A stretch of 64,000 nt of DNA, from positions 62,001 through 126,000 of the forward strand of contig NZ_BJND01000033.1 of the NCBI RefSeq assembly GCF_006539505.1, written 5' to 3'. A model generated the notes under the pieces. It did not search any database and was not told where the DNA came from. It worked only from the letters and a program-made list of their open reading frames with translations. The translations under genes and the position numbers were made by a program. This document shows positions 46,733 to 55,351 of the stretch, in pieces. This DNA is from Streptomyces spinoverrucosus (lineage in GTDB: Bacteria > Actinomycetota > Actinomycetes > Streptomycetales > Streptomycetaceae). Position 1 is the stretch's first letter. Each line of letters starts with the position of its first letter.

Positions 46733-48016
46733 GTGCCCCGCCGCAGAATCGGCTTCTGGTACCGCTTCGCCGCGGTGATCTGTAAACCGCCGCTGGTGGT
46801 TCTGCTCAAGCGGGACTGGCGCGGAATGGAGCACATTCCGGCCGAGGGCGGCTTTATCACCGTGGTGAACCACAATTCGCACGTCGACCCCTTCGCGTAC
46901 GCGCACTTTCAGTACAACACCGGACGGGTTCCGCGATTCCTGGCGAAGAGCGGGCTTTTCAAGAAGGGATTCATCGGCGCCGCGATGCGCGGCACCGGGC
47001 AGATCCCCGTCTACCGGGAAAGCACGGACGCGCTGAGCGCCTTCCGGGCCGCGATCGACGCCGTGGAGCGCGGCGAGTGCGTCGCCTTCTACCCCGAGGG
47101 CACCATCACCCGGGACCCGAACGGCTGGCCCATGACCGGCAAGACCGGTGCCGCGCGCGTCGCGCTGAAGACCAAGTGCCCGGTCGTTCCGGTCGCCCAG
47201 TGGGGCGCCAACGAACTGCTGCCGCCGTACGCCAAGAAGCCCAACCTCCTGCCGCGCAAGACCCACCACGTGCTCGCCGGCCCGCCGGTGGACCTCTCGC
47301 GCTTCTACGGCAAGGACATGACCGCGGAGGTCCTCAAGGAGGCCACCGAGGTCATCATGGCCGCGATCACCCGCCAGCTGGAGGAGATCCGCGGCGAGCG
47401 GGCCCCCGAGACGCCGTACGACCCCAAGCGCGAACGCATCGAGCAGCGGCGCCGGACGGAGGCACAGAAGGAGGGCCGGACCGCGGCCGCGGGGATGGGC
47501 CGCGAAGCGGCGGGGCAGCCAGGCCGGGGAACCGGTCCGGACGCGGCCGATCCGTCGGGCCGGGAGGCCGGTTCGGACGCGGGCGATCCATCGGGTCGGG
47601 AGGCCGGTTCGGACGCGGGCGATCCGTCGGGTCGGGAGGCCGGTTCAGACGTGGCCGATCGGTCGCGTCGGGAGGCCGGTTCGGGCGCGGGCGATCCGTC
47701 GGGTCGGGAGGCCGGTTCGGGCGCGGGCGATCCTTCGGGCCGAGAAGCCGGTTCCGGGGTGGCTGGAGAGTCCGGCCGGGAATCCGGTGGGGAGCCCGGT
47801 CGGAGAGTGGTCGGGCAGTCGGGTCGGGGAACCGGTCGGGACGTGGCTGGCGACTCTGGCCGGGAGTTCGCCGGGGAGCCCGGTCGGAGAGTGGTCGGGC
47901 AGTCGGGTCGGGGAACCGGTCGGGGCGCGGCTGGAGAGTCTGGCCGGGAGTTCGTTGGGGAACCCGGTCGGGGAGTGGCCGGGCAGGCCGGTGGGGAAGA
48001 GGGGCTGGGCAAGTGA
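46733..48016 (+). CDS. 1-acylglycerol-3-phosphate acyltransferase (PlsC-like) with repeat tail
   Basis: A 427-residue protein. Residues 1 to about 220 are a full PlsC acyltransferase with the H47-x4-D52 catalytic box (NHNSHVD) and the E122-G123-T box (YPEGT). From about 250 on the protein is tandem Gly/Ser/Arg/Glu repeats of low complexity, 12-residue then 28-residue units, which family members normally lack. GTG 46733 has AAGGAAGG upstream. Its end overlaps gpsA by GTGA, so phosphatidate synthesis and glycerol-3-phosphate supply are coupled. Confidence 0.88.
   Translation: MPRRRIGFWYRFAAVICKPPLVVLLKRDWRGMEHIPAEGGFITVVNHNSHVDPFAYAHFQYNTGRVPRFLAKSGLFKKGFIGAAMRGTGQIPVYRESTDALSAFRAAIDAVERGECVAFYPEGTITRDPNGWPMTGKTGAARVALKTKCPVVPVAQWGANELLPPYAKKPNLLPRKTHHVLAGPPVDLSRFYGKDMTAEVLKEATEVIMAAITRQLEEIRGERAPETPYDPKRERIEQRRRTEAQKEGRTAAAGMGREAAGQPGRGTGPDAADPSGREAGSDAGDPSGREAGSDAGDPSGREAGSDVADRSRREAGSGAGDPSGREAGSGAGDPSGREAGSGVAGESGRESGGEPGRRVVGQSGRGTGRDVAGDSGREFAGEPGRRVVGQSGRGTGRGAAGESGREFVGEPGRGVAGQAGGEEGLGK
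47534..47953 (+). repeat. tandem coding repeats, 36 bp then 84 bp units
   Basis: Seven 36-bp units (47534, 47570, 47606, 47642, 47678, 47714 and 47750) encode variants of GSDAGDPSGREA; two 84-bp units (47786 and 47870) encode GEPGRRVVGQSGRGTGR plus 11 residues. All keep the reading frame of the acyltransferase. Confidence 0.9.
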
Positions 48017-49023
48017 GCAAGGCGGTCAAGGCGGCGGTCTTCGGCGCCGGTTCGTGGGGCACGGCCTTCAGCATGGTGCTCGCCGACGCGGGGTGCGAGG
48101 TCACCCTGTGGGCGCGTCGTACGGAGGTCGCCGAGGCCATCAACTCCGGCCGCACCAACCCCGACTACCTCCCGGGCTTCGAGCTCCCCGAGAACCTGCG
48201 CGCCACCACCGACCCCGCCGAGGCGGCCGCCGGCGCCGACTTCACGGTCCTGTCCATCCCCTCGCAGACCCTGCGCGGCAACCTCGCCGACTGGGCGCCG
48301 CTGCTGGCCCCCGACACCGTCCTGGTCTCGCTGATGAAGGGCGTCGAACTCGGCTCCGCCATGCGGATGAGCGAGGTCATCACCGACGTCGCCAAGGTCC
48401 CCGCGGAGCGGGTCGCCGTGGTCACCGGGCCCAACCTCGCGCGTGAGATCGCCGCCCGGATGCCGGCCGCCGCCGTGGTGGCCTGCACTGACGAGGCGGT
48501 CGCCCAGCGGCTCCAGGCCGCCTGCCACACGCCGTACTTCCGCCCGTACACCAACACCGACGTCGTCGGCTGCGAACTCGGCGGCGCGGTCAAGAACGTC
48601 ATCGGGCTCGCCGTCGGCATCGCGGACGGCATGGGCCTCGGCGACAACGCCAAGGGCTCGCTCATCACGCGCGGCCTCGCGGAAACGACCCGGCTGGGGC
48701 TGGCGATGGGCGCGGACCCGCTGACCTTCTCCGGACTCGCGGGCCTCGGCGACCTGGTGGCCACCTGCTCCTCACCGCTCTCCCGCAACCACACCTTCGG
48801 CACCAACCTCGGCAAGGGCATGACCCTGCAGGAGACCATCGCGGTCACCAAGCAGACCGCCGAGGGCGTCAAGTCCTGTGAGTCGGTGCTCGATCTGGCC
48901 CGGCGGCACGGCGTCGACATGCCCATCACCGAGACGGTGGTCGGCATCGTGCACGAGGGCAAGCCTCCGGTGGTCGCTCTCAAGGAGCTGATGTCGCGCA
49001 GCGCGAAGCCGGAACGACGCTGA
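48013..49023 (+). CDS. gpsA: glycerol-3-phosphate dehydrogenase [NAD(P)+]
   Basis: A 336-residue enzyme making sn-glycerol-3-phosphate from dihydroxyacetone phosphate for phospholipids. The Rossmann motif is VFGAGSWGTAFS; other signatures are SLMKGVE, VTGPNLAREIA, GAVKNVIGLAVGIADGMGLGDNAKGSLITRGLAE and GLGDLVATCSSPLSRN. It starts at GTG 48013 within the last bases of the acyltransferase gene and precedes ddlA by 59 bases, the gene order plsC-gpsA-ddlA common in actinobacteria. Confidence 0.96.
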   Translation: MSKAVKAAVFGAGSWGTAFSMVLADAGCEVTLWARRTEVAEAINSGRTNPDYLPGFELPENLRATTDPAEAAAGADFTVLSIPSQTLRGNLADWAPLLAPDTVLVSLMKGVELGSAMRMSEVITDVAKVPAERVAVVTGPNLAREIAARMPAAAVVACTDEAVAQRLQAACHTPYFRPYTNTDVVGCELGGAVKNVIGLAVGIADGMGLGDNAKGSLITRGLAETTRLGLAMGADPLTFSGLAGLGDLVATCSSPLSRNHTFGTNLGKGMTLQETIAVTKQTAEGVKSCESVLDLARRHGVDMPITETVVGIVHEGKPPVVALKELMSRSAKPERR

Positions 49024-49082
49024 GCGACGCGGCCGTACGGACGCTGTCTTGGGCCCCTACCACCGGGTACTCTCAACGCGTT

Positions 49083-50240
49083 ATGAGCACCGAGAACCTC
49101 CCCCAGAGCCCCGAGCAGCCGTCCCGCAAGCCGCGTGTGGCCGTCGTGTTCGGTGGGCGCAGCTCCGAACACGGGATCTCCGTGGTCACCGCCGGCGCCG
49201 TACTGCGGGCCATCGACCGGACCAAGTACGAGGTCCTGCCGATCGGCATCACCCAGGACGGCCGGTGGGCGCTCACCGCCGACGAGCCGGAGCGGATGGC
49301 GATCACCGACCGCCGTACGCCCAGCGTCGAGGACCTCACCGACTCGGGGGAGGGCGGCGTCGTGCTCCCCGTGGACCCCGCCAACCGTGAAGTCGTCTAC
49401 AGCGAGCCGGGTTCCGTGCCCAAGGCCCTGGGCGAGGTCGACGTGGTCTTCCCTGTGCTGCACGGCCCGTACGGCGAGGATGGCACCCTCCAGGGCCTCC
49501 TGGAACTCTCCGGCGTCCCGTACGTGGGTTCCGGCGTGCTCTCCTCGGCCGTCGGCCAGGACAAGGAGTACATGAAGCGGGTGTTCACCTCGTTCGGGCT
49601 GCGGGTGGGCCCGTACATGGTGATCCGGCCGCGCGAGTGGCAGCAGGACGAGTCGGCCGCCCGCAAGAGGATCATCGACTTCGCCGGCGAGCACGGCTGG
49701 CCGCTCTTCGTGAAGCCCGCGCGCGCGGGTTCGTCGATCGGCATCACCAAGGTCGACGACCTGTCCGGCCTCGACGAGGCGATCGCCGAGGCCCAGCGCC
49801 ACGACCCGAAGATCATCGTCGAGGCGGCGGTGCGCGGCCGCGAGATCGAGTGCGGCGTGCTGGAGTTCGAGGACGGACCGCGGGCCTCCGTCCCCGCGGA
49901 GATCCCGCCGCCGGACACGCACGCGTACTACGACTTCGAGGCGAAGTACATCGATTCCACGCCCGGCATCGTCCCGGCCCCGCTGACGCCGGAGCAGACC
50001 GCCGAGGTGCAGCGACTCGCCGTGGAGGCCTTCGAGGCGGCGTCCTGCGAGGGGCTGGTCCGCGCGGACTTCTTCCTCACCGAGGACGGGGACTTCGTGA
50101 TCAACGAGATCAACACGATGCCCGGCTTCACGCCGATCTCGATGTATCCGCAGATGTGGCAGGCGAGCGGAGTGACGTACGCGGAACTGGTGGACCGCCT
50201 GATCCAGGCGGCACTTCACCGCCCGACGGGGCTGCGCTGA
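49083..50240 (+). CDS. ddlA: D-alanine--D-alanine ligase
   Basis: A 385-residue ATP-grasp ligase that makes D-Ala-D-Ala for peptidoglycan. Signatures: VAVVFGGRSSEHGISVVTAGAVLRAI, VFPVLHGPYGEDGTLQGLLELSGVPYVGSGVLSSA, FVKPARAGSSIGITKV, and the metal region VRADFFLTEDGDFVINEINTMPGFTPISMYPQ. Length is normal for actinobacterial Ddl. The ATG at 49083 is used; there is no strong Shine-Dalgarno, so it may rely on coupling to gpsA. It converges with the lipoprotein gene. Confidence 0.97.
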   Translation: MSTENLPQSPEQPSRKPRVAVVFGGRSSEHGISVVTAGAVLRAIDRTKYEVLPIGITQDGRWALTADEPERMAITDRRTPSVEDLTDSGEGGVVLPVDPANREVVYSEPGSVPKALGEVDVVFPVLHGPYGEDGTLQGLLELSGVPYVGSGVLSSAVGQDKEYMKRVFTSFGLRVGPYMVIRPREWQQDESAARKRIIDFAGEHGWPLFVKPARAGSSIGITKVDDLSGLDEAIAEAQRHDPKIIVEAAVRGREIECGVLEFEDGPRASVPAEIPPPDTHAYYDFEAKYIDSTPGIVPAPLTPEQTAEVQRLAVEAFEAASCEGLVRADFFLTEDGDFVINEINTMPGFTPISMYPQMWQASGVTYAELVDRLIQAALHRPTGLR

Positions 50241-50258
50241 CCCAGGGACCCACGGCGA

Positions 50259-50759
50259 TCAGTCGGCGATCCCCTTCGGGATCGCCTTCTTGATCGCCGG
50301 AGCCAGGTCGATGAGCGTGGCGGATGTGTCATGGCCCTCGGGCACGGCGACCTCCACGTAGGCGCGGCGATTGGCGGTGGTGAAGCGGTACGCCCCGTCG
50401 CCCGCCTTCTCCATCAGCCAGTCGACCCCGTTCACCCCGCCGGCCACCGCATCGGCATCCGCACCCTGCGCCACCTTCGGGTCGATCATCTTCGGCGGTC
50501 GTTCGACACCGCAGCGCAGTATGATCTCCGGGTTTCCCCAGCCCGCCGTCAACGCGGACCGGGGCTCGGGGTCCCGGCGCTCCAGCCCGGCGACCTCGCG
50601 CGGCAGCGCGTCGTCCAGGTTCCGGCACAGCTTCGTGACGGCCGGAGACGCACTGGGAACCGCGACGCTCGCGCTGTCGTCTGCTGAGGAGCAGCCCGCG
50701 ACAGTGATCAGCAGGGCGAATGCGGGCAGACCGATGAGCCGGTGACGGAGAAACTTCAC
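50259..50759 (-). CDS. DUF3515 lipoprotein
   Basis: A 166-residue predicted lipoprotein: signal peptide with lipobox TVAGC (lipid-modified Cys about residue 23) followed by a Ser-rich linker and a DUF3515 domain (KLCRNLDDALPREVAGLERRDPEPRSALTAGWGNPEIILRCGVERP, YRFTTANRRAYVEVAVPE). Two cysteines (LC and RC) probably pair. It is a membrane-anchored exported protein of unknown role in actinobacteria. GTG 50759 is the start; it converges with ddlA. Confidence 0.85.
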   Translation of the reverse strand: MKFLRHRLIGLPAFALLITVAGCSSADDSASVAVPSASPAVTKLCRNLDDALPREVAGLERRDPEPRSALTAGWGNPEIILRCGVERPPKMIDPKVAQGADADAVAGGVNGVDWLMEKAGDGAYRFTTANRRAYVEVAVPEGHDTSATLIDLAPAIKKAIPKGIAD

Positions 50760-50779
50760 CGGCCAAGGGTAGACGGGGA

Positions 50780-51013
50780 CTACAGATGGACGACCGGGCA
50801 GGTCAGGGTGCGGGTGATGCCGTCCACTTGCTGGACCTTGGCGACCACCATGCGGCCCAGGTCGTCGACGGTGTCGGCCTGGGCGCGCACGATGACGTCG
50901 TACGGTCCTGTCACGTCCTCGGCCTGGATCACCCCAGGGATCTTGCTGATCGTCTCGGCGACGGTCGACGCCTTGCCGACCTCAGTCTGGATCAGGATGT
51001 ACGCCTGTACCAC
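50780..51013 (-). CDS. stand-alone Lrp/AsnC ligand-binding (RAM) domain protein
   Basis: A 77-residue protein consisting only of the RAM/AsnC effector fold (VQAYILIQTEVGKASTVAETISKIPGVIQAEDVTGPYDVIVRAQADTVDDLGRMVVAKVQQVDGITRTLTCPVVHL), with no helix-turn-helix. Such orphan domains bind amino acids as oligomers and may modulate full-length Lrp proteins. GTG 51013 has GGAGG 5 bases upstream. It lies between the DUF3515 gene and thiL. Confidence 0.9.
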   Translation of the reverse strand: MVQAYILIQTEVGKASTVAETISKIPGVIQAEDVTGPYDVIVRAQADTVDDLGRMVVAKVQQVDGITRTLTCPVVHL

Positions 51014-51160
51014 GGAACCTCCAGGGCGGCCACGAGGATCATGTGGGGAAAAGGAACGCCACGGTATCGCGTCGCCGCTCGCCGCGGGGAGACCTGCGGA
51101 AACCGGGGCACGCGTGCCGGGGTGCAGGCACGACGGATGTTGACGGACACGGCGACCGCC

Positions 51161-51211
51161 TCGGCGGTCATGGGGGACCGGTCGGCGGTCATCAGGGACC
51201 GGTCGGCGGTC
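51161..51211 (+). repeat. 21-bp tandem repeat upstream of thiL
   Basis: Units beginning at 51161, 51182 and 51203 (last partial) share TCGGCGGTC and GGGACCGG. Non-coding as far as can be judged; located 70 bases before the thiL start. Confidence 0.6.
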
Positions 51212-51281
51212 CCTTCGACCGTATCGAGGACACTGATGTCCCGCGACCGGGAACGCACAGGGACAGAAGGGGCGTAGGGCA

Positions 51282-52250
51282 ATGAAGGGCACTGTTGGTG
51301 AGCTCGGGGAGTTCGGGCTCATCAGGGAGCTCACCTCCCGTCTCACCACCACCCCGGCGGTGCGCGTCGGCCCCGGCGACGACGCCGCGGTGGTCGCCGC
51401 GCCCGACCGCCGGGTCGTGGCCAGTACCGACATCCTGCTGGAGGGGCGGCACTTCCGCCGGGACTGGTCCACGGCGTACGACGTCGGGCGCAAGGCGGCC
51501 GCGCAGAACCTCGCGGACATCGCCGCGATGGGCGCCGTACCGACCGCGCTGCTGCTCGGCCTGGTCGTGCCGGCCGAACTCCCGGTCACCTGGCCGACCG
51601 AGCTGATGGACGGGCTGCGCGACGAGTGCCAGGTGGCGGGCGCGTCCGTGGTCGGCGGCGATGTCGTACGCGGGGACACCATCACCGTGTCGATCACCGC
51701 GCTCGGCGATCTGCGCAACCAGGAGCCCGTGACGCGGGCCGGCGCGCAGCCCGGTGACCTTGTCGCGGTGACCGGCTGGCTGGGCTGGTCGGCGGCCGGG
51801 TACGCGGTGCTCTCGCGCGGGTTCCGTTCGCCGCGCGCCTTCGTCGAGGCCCACCGGCGCCCGGAGCCGCCGTATCACGCGGGTCCGGCGGCGGCCGCGC
51901 TGGGCGCGACGGCGATGTGCGACGTGAGCGACGGGCTGATCGCCGACCTGGGGCACATCGCGGAGGCCAGCAAGGTCCGTATCGACGTCCGTTCCGGCGC
52001 CATCGACATCCCCTCGCAGATGCACGACATCGGGCAGGCGGTGGGCGTCGACCCCCTCCAGTGGGTGCTGACCGGGGGAGAGGACCACGCGATCGTGGCG
52101 ACCTTCCCGCCGGACGTGAAGCTGCCCGCCCGCTGGAAGGTGATCGGCGAGGTGCTCAACCCGTCGGCGCTGCCCCAGGTGACCGTGGACGGGGCGCCCT
52201 GGACCACCAAGGGCGGCTGGGACCACTTCGGCGGGGAGATCGAGTCATGA
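51282..52250 (+). CDS. thiL: thiamine-monophosphate kinase
   Basis: A 322-residue ThiL/PurM-fold kinase phosphorylating thiamine phosphate to thiamine pyrophosphate. Motifs: FGLIRELTSRL, VGPGDDAAVV (Mg-nucleotide), STDILLEGRHFRRDW, GRKAAAQNLADIAAMGAVPTALLLGL, CDVSDGLIADLGHI and TGGEDHAIV. ATG 51282 is used. Its end overlaps thiD by ATGA. No TPP riboswitch is visible in the 268-base upstream gap, only the 21-bp repeats. Confidence 0.95.
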   Translation: MKGTVGELGEFGLIRELTSRLTTTPAVRVGPGDDAAVVAAPDRRVVASTDILLEGRHFRRDWSTAYDVGRKAAAQNLADIAAMGAVPTALLLGLVVPAELPVTWPTELMDGLRDECQVAGASVVGGDVVRGDTITVSITALGDLRNQEPVTRAGAQPGDLVAVTGWLGWSAAGYAVLSRGFRSPRAFVEAHRRPEPPYHAGPAAAALGATAMCDVSDGLIADLGHIAEASKVRIDVRSGAIDIPSQMHDIGQAVGVDPLQWVLTGGEDHAIVATFPPDVKLPARWKVIGEVLNPSALPQVTVDGAPWTTKGGWDHFGGEIES

Positions 52251-53038
52251 GCGCGCCGCCCCGGGTGCTGACGGTCGCGGGCTCCGACTCCGGTGGGGGC
52301 GCGGGCATTCAGGCCGACCTGAAGACGATGCTCGCGCTCGGTGTGCACGGCATGAGCGTCCTTACGGCGGTCACCGCGCAGAACTCCCTCGGTGTGCAGG
52401 GCGCCTGGGAGCTTCCGGTGGAGGCGGTGCGGGCCCAGTACCGCAGTGTCGTCGACGACATCGGCGTACAGGCGATCAAGACGGGGATGCTCGCGTCGGC
52501 CGAACTCGTCGAGGTCGTGGCCGAGTTGATCGGAGGCACGGACGCGCCCGCCGTGGTCGACCCGGTGGGGGTCTCGAAGCACGGGGATGCGCTGCTGGCG
52601 GCCTCCGCGCTCGACTCGGTGCGGACGAAGCTGCTGCCGGTCGCGACCGTGGCGACGCCGAATCTGGACGAGGTGGCGCAACTGACGGGCGTGCGTGTCG
52701 AGTCCGAGGAGCAGATGCGCAGGGCCGCGGCGGCGGTTCTGGCGTATGGGCCGCGGTGGGTGCTGATCAAGGGCGGGCATCTGCCCGGGGACGCCGTGGA
52801 CCTGCTCACCGACGGCTCGCAGGAGCACTGGCTGCGGGCGCCTCGGTATGACAACCGGCACACCCATGGCACGGGCTGCACGCTCGCCTCCGCGATCGCT
52901 TCAGGGCTCGCGAAGGGACTGGCCGTGCCGGAGGCGGTGGCGGCGGCCAAGGAGTATGTCACCGGGGCGATCAAGGCGGGGTTCGCGCTCGGTGGGGGGA
53001 TCGGGCCGGTGGATCACGGGTGGCGGTTCCGCAGCTGA
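52247..53038 (+). CDS. thiD: hydroxymethylpyrimidine/phosphomethylpyrimidine kinase
   Basis: A 263-residue ribokinase-fold enzyme making HMP-pyrophosphate for thiamine synthesis. Motifs: VLTVAGSDSGGGAGIQADLKTMLALGVHGMSVLTAVTAQNS, GVQAIKTGMLAS, VVDPVGVSKHGDALL, TPNLDEVAQLTG and RHTHGTGCTLASAIAS (anion hole and catalytic Asp region near the C-terminus). Its ATG overlaps the thiL stop. The two genes cover the last two kinase steps of the pathway. Confidence 0.95.
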   Translation: MSAPPRVLTVAGSDSGGGAGIQADLKTMLALGVHGMSVLTAVTAQNSLGVQGAWELPVEAVRAQYRSVVDDIGVQAIKTGMLASAELVEVVAELIGGTDAPAVVDPVGVSKHGDALLAASALDSVRTKLLPVATVATPNLDEVAQLTGVRVESEEQMRRAAAAVLAYGPRWVLIKGGHLPGDAVDLLTDGSQEHWLRAPRYDNRHTHGTGCTLASAIASGLAKGLAVPEAVAAAKEYVTGAIKAGFALGGGIGPVDHGWRFRS

Positions 53039-53058
53039 CTGTGCCGGGTGCAGCAAAA

Positions 53059-53085
53059 AGCCGGTCCACCTGAGGTGGACCGGCT
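53059..53085. terminator. terminator between thiD and rpmB
   Basis: AGCCGGTCCACC-TGA-GGTGGACCGGCT, perfect 12-bp stem. The AAAAA before it gives a U-run on the minus strand, so it mainly ends rpmB. Confidence 0.88.
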
Positions 53086-53125
53086 CATGCAGCGAACCAG
53101 CAGTGGCCGCGCGCTTAGCTGTGCG

Positions 53126-53311
53126 TCAGCGCGAGACCTTGCCGGCCTTGATGCACGAGGTGCAAGCGTTCACGCGCTTCGGCGTCCCGCCGACCACGGT
53201 ACGCACACGCTGGATGTTCGGGTTCCAGCGGCGGGACGTACGGCGGTGCGAGTGCGAGATGTTGTTGCCGAAGCCCGGCCCCTTGCCGCAGACGTCGCAG
53301 TTGGCAGCCAC
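53126..53311 (-). CDS. rpmB: 50S ribosomal protein L28, zinc-ribbon form
   Basis: A 61-residue L28 (MAANCDVCGKGPGFGNNISHSHRRTSRRWNPNIQRVR). It carries two CxxC pairs (CDVC and CTSC), the zinc-binding C+ version; Streptomyces also encode zinc-free forms elsewhere under Zur control. GTG 53311 is the start. No Zur-box-like sequence is evident upstream. Confidence 0.95.
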   Translation of the reverse strand: MAANCDVCGKGPGFGNNISHSHRRTSRRWNPNIQRVRTVVGGTPKRVNACTSCIKAGKVSR

Positions 53312-53577
53312 GGGTCACTCCAAAGACTTCAGATGCACTTACGGTTGATCCCGGCATGCCGGGATCGAGATCTTATGCTCTTGCGAGCGATCCGAGATCT
53401 GAGTGGCGTTGCCAGGGGAATGGCCCGATCAGATCGGGCAACCGGAGCAGCATACAACGGCTGCGTCCGTACAACGAAATTACCATGGCTGCTCAGGGGC
53501 CCGCCCCGCCCTCTTCCGGTGGGCACCGGCCCCGGGGCTACGCTGCGTCCGACGTCCAGCAGTCCAAGGAGGCGCAG

Positions 53578-55335
53578 GTGGCGCAGGTGCCGCAGACATT
53601 CTTCGATGCTCTCGCGGTGCGCACCTGGTGCGGTCTCGCGCTGGAGGCGCTCGGACGCGCGCGTGAGGAGATCGACGCGATCAACGTGTACCCGGTCGCG
53701 GACGGGGACACCGGCACGAACCTGTATCTGACCGTCGAGTCGGCCGTGGCCGCGGTCGAGGCGGTCTTCGCCGCCCACGAGGTCGAGGCGTCCAGCCCCG
53801 GGCGTCCCTCGCTGGCCGAGGCCGCGCGGGCGATGGCCCACGGGGCGCTGATCGGGGCGCGGGGCAACTCCGGGACGATCCTCGCGCAGCTGCTGCGCGG
53901 TATGGCGCAGGTGCTCGCGGCCGACGGTGAGAACGCTCACACCGACGGACAGGGCCTGCGGCTCGCGCTGCGCCGCGCGGCCGACGCCGCCCGCCAGGCC
54001 GTGGCGCACCCCGTGGAGGGCACGGTCCTGTCGGTCGCCTCCGCCGCCGCCGACGCGGCCGGGGGAGCGGACGGCGACTGCGGGACGGTCGCGCGGGCCG
54101 CCTACAACGGGGCGCGTGCGGCTCTCGCCGCGACCCCGGGGCAGCTGGCCGTGCTGGAGCGTGCCGGGGTGGTGGACGCCGGGGGGCGGGGGCTGGTGGC
54201 GGTGCTGGCGGCCCTGGTGGAGACGTTCACCGGGGAGGTGCCGGGGAGGGTGGCAGTGGCGGCCGACGCACGGCACGCGCGCGTGGAGGCGTCTCAGGGG
54301 ACCCAGGGCGTCGCGGGCGCGACGGAGTGCGCGGACGGCGCCGAGGAGGTGTCTCACGGCAGCCAGGGCGTCGCGGGAGCGACGGACTGCGTGGACGGCG
54401 CCGAGGACGGCGGTCCGGCGTACGAGGTGATCTACCTGCTGGAGGCCGACGACCTCGCCGTGGCACGGCTGCGGGAGCGGCTCGACGCCCTCGGGGACTC
54501 GCTCGTCGTGGTCGGCGGTGACGGGCTGTGGAACGTCCATGTGCACGTGGACGACGCCGGCGCCGCCGTGGAGGCGGGCGTGGAGGCCGGGCGGCCGTAC
54601 CGGATCAGGATCACGCACTTCGGTGCCGGCGATGTGCACACGGTACGAGGGGAGGGGCGCCCTCGGGAACGCGTCCAGCGGGCCGTGGTGGCCGTCGTGC
54701 CCGGCGAGGGGCTGGCCCGGCTGTACACCGAGGCAGGCGCCACGACCGTGCTCGCGCGTCCCGGGGAGCCGCCCGCCAGCGGGGAGCTCGTCGAGGCCGT
54801 GCGGCGGGCCCACGCGCGCGAGGTCGTGCTGCTGCCCAACGATCCCGAGCTGCGCCACACCGCCGCCGCGGCGGTCGACCAGGTCCGCGCGGAGGGCATC
54901 CGCGTGTCCCTGATCCCCACCCGCTCCGCGGTCCAGGGCATCGCGGCGCTCGCGGTGCACGAGCCGGAGCGCCGCTTCGACGAGGACGTCGTGTCCATGA
55001 CCGCAGCGGCGGGCGCGACCCGGTACGGCGAGGTCGCCGTCGCGGAACGCCAGGCCTGGACCATGGCCGGGATCTGCCAGGCCGGTGACGTCCTGGGGCT
55101 CATCGACGGGGACGTGGCCGTGATCGGGGCCGACGTCACGACCATCGCCGCGACCGTGCTGGACCGGATGCTCGCGGCCGGTGGGGAGCTGGTGACCCTG
55201 GTCCTCGGCGACGAGGCCCCGGAGTCCGTCGCCGAGCACTTGGAGGCGCGGGTGCGGGAGGGTTATCTCGCCGTCGACACGGTGGTGTACCGGGGTGGGC
55301 GGCAGGGGGCGTTGTTGCTGATCGGGGTGGAGTAG
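53578..55335 (+). CDS. DhaL/FakA-like domain protein (DAK2 family)
   Basis: A 585-residue protein with an N-terminal DhaL (DAK2) ATP-binding domain: NVYPVADGDTGTNLYLTV (Mg-binding Asp residues) and AHGALIGARGNSGTILAQLLRG, then a FakA-type central and C-terminal region ending DTVVYRGGRQGALLLIGVE. FakA proteins phosphorylate FakB-bound fatty acids; whether actinobacterial versions do is unproven. GTG 53578 is selected by AAGGAGG at 53566-53572. A 60-bp in-frame duplication lies at 54289-54405. In relatives it directly precedes recG; here a minus-strand pair intervenes. Confidence 0.88.
   Translation: MAQVPQTFFDALAVRTWCGLALEALGRAREEIDAINVYPVADGDTGTNLYLTVESAVAAVEAVFAAHEVEASSPGRPSLAEAARAMAHGALIGARGNSGTILAQLLRGMAQVLAADGENAHTDGQGLRLALRRAADAARQAVAHPVEGTVLSVASAAADAAGGADGDCGTVARAAYNGARAALAATPGQLAVLERAGVVDAGGRGLVAVLAALVETFTGEVPGRVAVAADARHARVEASQGTQGVAGATECADGAEEVSHGSQGVAGATDCVDGAEDGGPAYEVIYLLEADDLAVARLRERLDALGDSLVVVGGDGLWNVHVHVDDAGAAVEAGVEAGRPYRIRITHFGAGDVHTVRGEGRPRERVQRAVVAVVPGEGLARLYTEAGATTVLARPGEPPASGELVEAVRRAHAREVVLLPNDPELRHTAAAAVDQVRAEGIRVSLIPTRSAVQGIAALAVHEPERRFDEDVVSMTAAAGATRYGEVAVAERQAWTMAGICQAGDVLGLIDGDVAVIGADVTTIAATVLDRMLAAGGELVTLVLGDEAPESVAEHLEARVREGYLAVDTVVYRGGRQGALLLIGVE
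54289..54405 (+). repeat. 60-bp in-frame tandem duplication
   Basis: Copies at 54289-54348 and 54349-54405 encode SQGTQGVAGATECADGAEE and SHGSQGVAGATDCVDGAED. It lies in the linker between the DhaL domain and the rest of the FakA-like protein. Confidence 0.85.
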
Positions 55336-55351
55336 GCGCCGGGGCCGTTGT

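Noticed and set aside
51014..51281. A TPP riboswitch upstream of thiL
   Set aside because: The conserved THI-box sequence is not visible; only 21-bp direct repeats are found.
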